NCBI GenBank assembly: GCA_002286715.1
Contig: NSJX01000086.1
Coordinates: 53,739 to 79,030 of the forward strand
DNA: 25,292 nt
Direction: 5' to 3'
Source of the DNA: Dentipellis sp. KUC8613
Taxonomy: Eukaryota > Basidiomycota > Agaricomycetes > Russulales > Hericiaceae
Shown: piece after piece, positions 18,571 to 25,292 of the stretch
Numbering within the stretch: the first letter of the stretch is position 1
How the letters are laid out: each line of letters opens with the position of its first letter
Translations under genes and position numbers: made by a program
The notes under the pieces: generated by a model
What the model was told of the DNA's origin: nothing
The model's database searches: none
Seen by the model: only the letters and a program-made list of their open reading frames with translations

Positions 18571-18907
18571 CGCAGTGGTACTATAGCAACTGAGTACTAT
18601 TCAGGAGAACCTACATCCAGCACAATAATCTTGCGATAATATGAAGGTGGACGACAAAGCCCCTAGAAGACGACGCTCGTGTCCGATTTGGGAACAAGGG
18701 GCCTCTCTTGCACCCCCTTGTCCTTCAACAGGAAGCTCGCAACATATATGATGGAGCCCTTTTGCATGCGCATGCAGGTGCAGGACTCGCGGTTTTCCTT
18801 GTCCTGAAGGTATGCAGTCCTCATCTAGCCTGCGCGCCCGCCGGAAATTCGAGATCTGACATTCGCTTCATACAGTGAAAGCCATTGATCGGTGTTTTAC
18901 CGTGCCG
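18571..18907 (+). promoter_or_regulatory. A19 5' leader fused to the B18 breakpoint
   Basis: From about 18630 it matches the other A leaders (atgaaggtggac.a..a.cccctagaaga.gacgctcgtgtc, then cccccttgtcct.caacaggaa). Compared with A7 it lacks ~90 bp between the ggaacaagg block and the cccccttgtcc block, removing leader exon 1 and the GTGAGT donor. Leader intron 2 is 18810-18875. Sequence at 18571-18630 is novel junction DNA. Confidence 0.45.
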
Positions 18908-19607
18908 ATGACTACTCCCAATTCCTCTCCCGGTCCTACAGCTGGCTCTACAGCTGGATCTCTTGTTGTTGTTCGCCGACGCCCGAAGGAGCGTCCGGAA
19001 TGCTCTCTACCGATATGTTCAAGGCCGGGGGTGTATAGCTATAGGTCGCCGAACCCTGAGCGTGCTGTGCCGACCACCTATCCAGTGAAAGGTAAACCTG
19101 GCAGCAAGAGCGCTGAGGGTGTGCTTTCGTGCGAAGTACGTTATGTGTATGATTCTTTTTGGAGACCGAACTCATTCAACATAGCAGTCTGATGATGAGG
19201 ACGACACAGAACTTCTGAAACGGTCCGCCGCCTTACGCCACGAATTGCGCGAAGGCACTCAGGGCATCCTCGATTTCTGGAGAGACTACACGGAACGTAC
19301 GTCTGATGTATATAGCATGATCACGGGTAATGACATGAATATGAAAGGTGCCAGCCATTTGGTGCAAGAGATCAAGGATGTCAGGGAAGTTGCAACCAAA
19401 GAAAGTGATGATTTTCAAGGATTCGTGAGGGAGGAACTCGGTAAAATTGATCAGAGCATGAGAAACATCGACAAGATGGCTGAAGAGTACGACCAGAAGG
19501 TCATTGAAAGCCGACGCATTAGGAAAATGGAGAATCAGCGACTCCATGAAGCCCGGATGGAGTACCGTGAGCTTCGACGAGATGCTCGACGCGCCGGCCT
19601 GAGATGA
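18908..19607 (+). CDS. Gene A copy at 19 kb (A19)
   Basis: Exons 18908-19135 and 19188-19607, 215 aa. The intron (GAA|GTACGT...ATAGCAG, 52 bp) is phase 0 and leads into SDDEDDTELLKRS. The basic core is VVVRRRPKERPECSLP. The second half is a charged helix, distinct from A7 and A21 in its middle part (ESDDFQGFVREELGKIDQSM), with the common end RRDARRAGLR. The alternative intron 19297-19347 (GTACGT...AATGAC...GAAAG) is 51 bp, in frame and open. It faces the degenerate B20. Confidence 0.65.
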
Positions 19608-19688
19608 TGATCCACGTCCTGCATCTTATTGAAAGGCATGGTAGAATTGAAGCTACATGTGCATTTCCTATACGCGTGCTCTAGAAAA

Positions 19689-20769
19689 TCATGAAGGATC
19701 ACGAGTTTGGTACCATTACAACTCAGCCTTCACGGACCGAGGCTGGTGCTCTAGCTGCAGCTTCGCGGTGCTGAACTGTTCGGCTTTGTTCCCGTTCCAC
19801 CGCGCTTGAGCATCGCTTTCTTCTTTCTCTTGTGTTCTGGTTCGCAACATGATCTTAGTTCTTTCCGACTAACCGCTTTCCCCCTGCAACTCGACCAGTA
19901 GGCCGCCATTCTAAGTCTTCCTATCTTCCCTTCTGCCTGCCGTAATCTGTGCCTCGTTGTTCGAAGGTTGAGGTGGGTATGTTCTCCCCATCGCTTCCTC
20001 TCGTCCGGTTCCTGCTGTGAAGCCTGCAGATCAGCATCCATCTTCTGCAACCGAGATCGGATGATCTGCTCGGTGTGCTTCAGTTCGCCAATTTCCTCTT
20101 TCAGTCATTGAACCGCAATCTTTGCTATGAATCGAAGCACCTCAGCTGTATGCCGGCGCATCCATGAAATGGAAATCGACGTACCCAGTGTCAGCACTGG
20201 TCGTCGCTCGGGTTCCTGTTCATCCTGGCGACGACAGCTCCGTGTGGACTTCAGCGTACAACTCCCGAAAATGCCGAGCCCTGCGTGCGTCTTTCAGTCT
20301 CCTGGAATGCGCGGCCGCCGGCGACTCCCCCGGTAAGGTAGAAACCTCTTCGACAGTGTCTCTAGGCCCGGCCCTGGGCCCCGTCGCCTGGCCCTTGCCC
20401 TTGTTTGTCCGCTTGACCGTGTGTCTGGTCTGTGTTTTGACTTGCGTCGCATCGCTAGGGGGCGATGCAGAAGCCTTCCGCTTCTCCGGTCTCGGAGGTG
20501 CTGTAGGAACATGAATTACGCCGCTCGCTCCCGCGACTTCGCGTGCAATCATCGCCCCCCGAGGGCGTCAACAAATCGTCTGTGGCAGGGACCAAAGAAG
20601 GAGAGGACGAGGGCACTGTATTCGCAGACGGCGGCGGCATTCCCTGGTACGTCAATTCTGCATTTGCGGCGAGTGAGCCTGACCTTGACTGTCTTGCAGG
20701 GCAGCGTCTTTGACTGGCATTCCGTGAGAGGAAGACATGTGGAGGAATTGAGAGTCTAAACTCGCTCAC
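19689..20769 (-). pseudogene. B20: degenerate B-gene copy
   Basis: Pieces of B are recognisable in three frames: a coiled-coil remnant (19751-20050), the basic region (20220-20552; PPRPEKRKASASPPSDATQVK.., RRLKDARRARHFRELYAEV) and a Pro/Ser-rich piece with ELTYQGMPPPS (20455-20769). A base loss near 20236 truncates TELSSP.. with a stop. The large Pro/Ser-rich region is internally deleted. The 5' exons are missing, because the next A leader starts near 20790. Non-functional as a full-length B. Confidence 0.8.
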
Positions 20770-20779
20770 GTTCGAGCTA

Positions 20780-21584
20780 GTAACCGGGGGGAACTAGAGG
20801 AGTCGAGTTCAATGATGCTCATCGTTACTAGTGGCTCTGGTGTGGTTTGGTTGGCGCCCGTACCGAATCGTGTTGAGGGACTAGCGCCTGCGGAGGGCAC
20901 CGGCCCGCTCATGAACACCGGCACATCCAAGTCCTCTGAGTCTGACTACAACATCTTCCTCTATGTTTATCCTTTCTTCTCCAGTATACTCACTCTCAGT
21001 TACTTCACCGAATGCATCGCACTCTACAAAGTACTTGCGCTGGACACAGTGGCAAACTCGTAGCGGAGAGCCTCGACCAGATGTGGGCAATGACCTGTAA
21101 GTTATTCGATGCGTGTCACTATAATGCACTGAACTTGTTGGCTGCAATAGAAAATGAGTATTTTTTGGGAGGACCTACCCTTGTTCCCAGCACGACGATC
21201 GTGCGGCGGCATGAAGGTGGACAATGAAAACCCTAGAAGATGACGCTCGTGTCCGGTTTGGGAACAAGGCTCCGCTCGTATTTTAATCGTCGCCAAAGGA
21301 CCTCAGTAAGAAACCTCTGTATCTACCTAGCAACCATGGCAAACCAGAGAATTGCCAAAACTTATGCAGTGAGTTACCTTGTTCTGCTATGGGCTTCCCC
21401 TTGTCCTCCAACAGGAAACTTCATACATATATGATGGAGCCCTTTTGCATGCAGCTACAGGACTCACATTTCTCCCGGTCTCGAAGGTATGCAGTCCTCA
21501 TCTAGCCTGCGTGCCCGCCGGAGAGTCGAAATCTGACTTTCGCTTCAGACAGTGAAAGCCATTGATCAGTGTTCTACTGTGCCG
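20780..21584 (+). promoter_or_regulatory. A21 upstream region and 5' leader
   Basis: Homologous to the A7 upstream region. It has a clean candidate intron at 21092-21150 (GTAAGT...CTGAAC...GCAATAG), then leader intron 1 at 21369-21414 (GTGAGT...CCAACAG) and leader intron 2 at 21487-21552. An upstream ATG (21336, MANQRIAKTYA) stays open through the next leader exon but meets TGA just after leader intron 2. It is therefore at most an upstream ORF. Confidence 0.5.
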
Positions 21585-22278
21585 ATGGCTACTCCCAATT
21601 CGTCTCCTGGTCCTACAGCTGGCTCTACGGGTGCATCGCCTGTTGTTGTTCGCCGACGCCCGAAGGAGCGTCCGAAAGGCTTTCTACCGATATTTTCAAG
21701 GCCAGGGGTGTATAGGCGGCCGAACCCTACGCGTGCCGTTCCGACCACCTATCCGGTGAAAGGTAAAACTCGCAGCAAGGGCGCTGAGGGTTTGCTTTCT
21801 TGCCAGGTACGTCATATGTATCATTCTTTTTGGAGACGGAACTCATTCAACAGACCAGTCTGATGATGAGGACGACACAGAACTGCTGAACCGGTCAAAG
21901 GCCTTGCGCCACGGATTGCGCGAACGCGCTCAGGGCCTTCTCGATTTCTGGAGAGACTTCGGGGAAGGTATGTCTGATCTATATAGCATGCTTAAGGGTA
22001 CTGACATGTGTATGAAAGATGCCAACCAATTGCAACAAAAGATGAAGGACGCCATGGAAAATGCAGACAAAGAGGACAAAGAATTCCAGGAACGATGGAC
22101 AAGAGAAATGAGTGAGTTCCACCAGATCAAAAAGGAGATTGCCGAAATGTGTGAAGAAAGCGACCGGAAGGCCATTGAACACCGACGAATTAGCAAAGCA
22201 CAGGATCAGCGAATTCATGAAGCCCAGGTAGAGTACCGTGAGCTTCGACGGGCGAACCGACGCGCAGGCCTGAGATGA
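21585..22278 (+). CDS. Gene A copy at 21.6 kb (A21), partner of B24
   Basis: Exons 21585-21806 and 21859-22278, 213 aa. The intron (CAG|GTACGT...ACCAG, 52 bp) is phase 0. The basic core is VVVRRRPKERPKGFLPIFSR. The second half is close to A7 in the middle (SMLKGTDMCMKDANQLQQ, EFQERWTREMSEFHQI) and ends RRANRRAGLR. The alternative intron 21968-22018 (GTATGT...ACTGAC...GAAAG) is 51 bp, in frame and open; removing it gives 196 aa. Its stop is 78 bp from the B24 stop on the opposite strand. Confidence 0.7.
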
Positions 22279-22356
22279 TCCATGTCCTACATCTCATTGA
22301 GCGGCGTAGTATAATTGAAGCTGTATATGCATTCCTCGTACAGATGTTCTATGAAA

Positions 22357-24793
22357 TCATGTGGGATTGTGACTCTGGTACCATTGCAACTCAGCCTTCA
22401 CGGATCGAAGCTCTTGCTCTAGCCGCAGCTTCGCGGTGCTGGATTCCTCGACTTTGTCCCCGTTCCACCGCGCTTGAGCATCGCTTTCTTCTTTCTCTTG
22501 CGTATCGATCTGTAAATTGCTTTTAGTTCTTTTCAACTCATCGCGCGCTTCCTGCAAATCGACCGTTAGGCGACCCTTCTGCACGGTATACTCTTGTAGC
22601 TTCTCTATCATTTGCTCAGATCTATACTTCATCGTCTGGAAGGTGCGGAGAGCGTTTTCTTTCCACCGTTTCGCATCATCCAGGTCTTGCTGCAAACCGT
22701 CCGATCTAGCAATTGCCGTCTGCACCTGAGATTGGAGTTCCCGCTGTCTCTGCTTCAGTTCGCCATTCGTCTCCTTCAATTCATGTACCACGTTCTTGGC
22801 TACCGACCGAAGCACCTCAGTCACTGTATATGCTTGCACATCCAGAGAATTGAAATTGAACATACACATTCTCAGCACGTCGTCGTCGCTCGGGTTCCTG
22901 TCCATTCTCGGCGACGACAGCTCTGTGAAAATCTCGTCATACAACTCCTGAAACCGCCTGGCCCTGCGTGCATCTCGCAGTCTCCTGGCATGCGCGTTCG
23001 CCGGCGACTCGACTGGCAAGGAAGGAGCCTCCAGAACGTGGTCTTCTGGGACGGCGCTGGGCTCCGCAGCCTTGTCCTCGCCCTTGTCCGCCCGCTTGCT
23101 CGCGCGTTTGCTCGGCGCCTTGGCTTGCGTAGCGTCACTAGGAGGGGATGCGGAGGCTTTGCGCTTCTCCGGCTTCGGAGGTGCACCAGGAACCTGAAAT
23201 ACTGCACTCGTTCCGGCGATCTGACGACTGGGCGTGCGGGAAGGTAGCTGCGATGACCCAGGAAGCGATGCTGTGGTGTTTGCAGCGACCTGCGAGGACT
23301 GCGGCGTAAGAGAATCCGGACGGACAGTGAACGCTACGGATTGGTATTGCGGGACCCTGCTTCTTGTATAAAGACTGCTTCCTGCGGGTATCAATAAACC
23401 CGTCTGCGGAAAGGACCCAAAAGGAGAGTATGAGAGTGCGCCCTCCACGGGCGGAGGAGGCATCCCCTGGTACGGTGGTTCTGCGTTCGTCATGGACTGG
23501 GACCGATCCTGGTTGTCATTGTCTGGCATAATAGCGCCCTGGGCCGGCGTTGCATCAGCAGAGGCCGCTGCAGGCGGCGGAGCTGTTGGCAGCGCTACGT
23601 CGTCTACAGAAAAGCGAAACACGGACGAATCATCCGAACTCTGTTGAGGATAACCAGACCGGTTGTCTGCGGTGGCGTGATACGGAGTACTGTCGCTGTA
23701 GCCTGTCATAGGCATCGCAGGCACCTGGAATGAGCCGTGCCATGCGGGAGGGAATGCAGGAAAGTTCATGATTGCTGGTGATGGCGGAGGCGGCTGAAAG
23801 TACGACGAAGGTGGCTGCGGACCCATTCCTGCAGACTGAAGTGGGGTATGGCGATCACGAGCACCATCTCGATTGTACACACCATGGGGACCGTCCACGC
23901 GAGGTGTTATAGGAATGGGACGAGGCAGGGAAGACGTCCGCACAAGACCTGGAGCGTCAGACGATGTAGACGAGGGTGCGATGAACGCCGATGCTGGGTC
24001 CCAGAGTGCACCACTGGTTGACGAAGAAGACGTGTCGCTGACCTTCTGTGTTGGCGGAGAGAACGTCGGCGTCGCATGTACTGGCGAGGTGATTGAAGGC
24101 GCAGCGTTAGCCTTCGGCGCGAGCCGTAGGGACATCATCGACGATGCCGAGGATGATGGACGAGATCCTGAAGCAGAGCGTAGAGGCCGCCGAAGAGACG
24201 CAGGACGTGAGGGCGGGGGCATTGCTGTAGAAGCACCTGTCGGCACATGCTGCGCGGGCCCTTCTCGAGGCTGGTCCTCCGGGAGTGGGACATCTGCTCC
24301 ATCGTTATTAAAAAACCGAAGATACGCCTCGTTCAGAGCAGGGTCGTATGATGAGCCTGAACGAGATGCCGGTCTACAACGATGTCAGTCAGATTAAAGC
24401 CTCGAAACAATTTGTAATCAAGACTTACAGCTGACTTGAACTCTGAGGCACGCTTTGGTTTGATAGAGCATTCTCTCCTACAAATGATCCGGCCGTCCCC
24501 TGGGGGTGCGAGGGCAGAGCAGGTGTGTTCGGAGTGACTGAAAGCGTGGGAGGGCCGAGATATTGCTGGTAACCGCCCTGCGGCACATAATCGCGTATCT
24601 CTCCCGTCGGCTGGGCGTGACGGGTTGCACAGGTGCCCGTAGACGGACGAGGGTCTTGGCTACGGGGTGGGTTGCATCAGCAACCAGATGGTACGCACAC
24701 AGAGAAGACGATGTATACTCACGGCCAAGACTGAGGTGCACTGTGGGCAGATGCAGGATCAGGCTGATCCCTATGATCAGAGCGTGTCTGCAT
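22357..24793 (-). CDS. Gene B copy at 22-24.8 kb (B24): large disordered/coiled-coil protein
   Basis: Exons in transcript order: 24793-24723, 24659-24429 and 24373-22357; 2319 nt, 772 aa. Introns: 24660-24722 (GTGAGT...CCGTAG) and 24374-24428 (GTAAGT...TTGTAG). The position of B10's third intron holds a 42-bp in-frame open segment (22824-22865, GTATGT...ATACAG). Splicing it would give 758 aa, close to the 759 of B10. Start MQTRSDHRDQPD. Long Pro/Ser-rich region; basic clusters KPEKRKAS..KRASKRADK and RRLRDARRARRFQELYDE; C-terminal coiled coil ending ELQWYQSHNPT. The last ~60 residues differ clearly from B10/B18 and match B20 instead. Function unknown; probably nuclear. Confidence 0.75.
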
Positions 24794-25292
24794 TGTATAA
24801 GAAGCCTGGAGGCCAGTCAGTAAATAAATGATTATCTGACATCGGCGACGACTAACCTTGAAGGGCGAGAGTCGAAGTACGAGAGGGCTAGGGCGAAAAG
24901 CGGGTCCCTACGAGCATCTGAGGCCGCTTTCGTGCCATCTTATGCGAAAGTATCCTGGTCCTTGTGGGAAGACGCCCCGAGGCCGATACCGAGCGACCAG
25001 AGCACGAGCCCCGTGCGCGTGCGACGTCCCCAGAAGCTTGAGCAGGTCGACCGCTGCAGAAAGCTAATAACCGGCAGACGAAGTTAGCTTTCTGAGAAGA
25101 AAAGGTTCAGGAGATACTTATTTGCTAACCATCGAGCTTCTATTCGCCACGATGGTATCCTCGGACAACATACTGCACATTCCTGATCTGTACGGGCAGA
25201 CATCGAATGATTGGACGCTGTACGTAGTGCTACGTAGCTGCTATATATGCGCGCGCCATGTGCTGGCATGTCGGAGTCGGGCGAAGTAGTGA
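24794..25292 (-). promoter_or_regulatory. B24 5' leader intron and upstream region (runs off window)
   Basis: Near-copy of 10447-10940. Leader intron at 24806-24856 (GTTAGT...CTCCAG). The TACGTA pair is at 25221-25226 and 25231-25236, followed by ctatatatgcgcgcgcc. The block ending at 25256 differs from the B10 copy at only one position over ~40 bp. Confidence 0.5.

Noticed and set aside
21336..21486. Upstream ATG (MANQRIAKTYA) as the true A start
   Set aside because: The frame hits TGA right after leader intron 2 in A21, and in A7 the same ATG is followed at once by TGA. The downstream ATG is conserved in all copies.

Overview
This is a eukaryotic, very probably filamentous-fungal (basidiomycete-like) window. 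The genes are split by very short introns (42-67 bp) with GTRNGT-type donors, CTRAY-type branch sites and AG acceptors. Intergenic DNA carries a truncated LINE and a TIR element. I saw no bacterial operon logic, tRNA or rRNA. The phylum is an inference.

Most of the window is a tandem, diverging array of one two-gene module that I do not recognise as a named family. Gene A (+ strand here, ~180-240 aa) has a short basic Pro/Arg N-terminal segment, one ~50-bp intron and a charged coiled-coil C-terminus that in most copies ends in AGLR. Gene B (- strand, ~760 aa in full copies) has a long Pro/Ser/Ala-rich disordered region, two basic clusters that could be nuclear localisation signals, and a ~150-residue C-terminal coiled coil ending ELQWY.SHNPT. 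A and B converge tail to tail with only 70-82 bp between stop codons.

Layout: 1-914 A1 (array continues off the left edge); 915-1254 spacer with a B-leader-like scrap; 1512-2175 A2; 2176-4250 B upstream region only, split by a 5'-truncated LINE (2334-3668) with a clear target-site duplication; 4250-5131 no gene seen; 5134-6345 Tc1/mariner-like TIR element flanked by TA; 6480-7241 A leader; 7242-7932 A7; 8003-10446 B10 (intact, four exons); 10447-11220 B upstream region; 11397-11758 small two-exon gene on the - strand; 12230-13680 eroded or unresolved + strand coding region; 13840-14576 three-exon coiled-coil gene on the - strand with A-like architecture; 14577-16440 nothing convincing; 16440-17751 leader and A17; 17834-18570 truncated B18; 18571-19607 leader and A19; 19689-20769 degenerate B20; 20780-22278 leader and A21; 22357-24793 B24 (intact); 24794-25292 B upstream region, so the array probably continues rightwards.

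The exon models come from frame arithmetic and comparison among copies. They explain two apparent frameshifts (A1, A2) as a real second intron. In the other four A copies this intron is a multiple of three and free of stops, so it could be retained as coding sequence. All six A copies are open, while only two of four recognisable B copies are intact, and A1 and A2 have no adjacent B coding sequence. The natural hypothesis is that A and B are interacting coiled-coil partners diversified by duplication and recombination. Their function is unknown.
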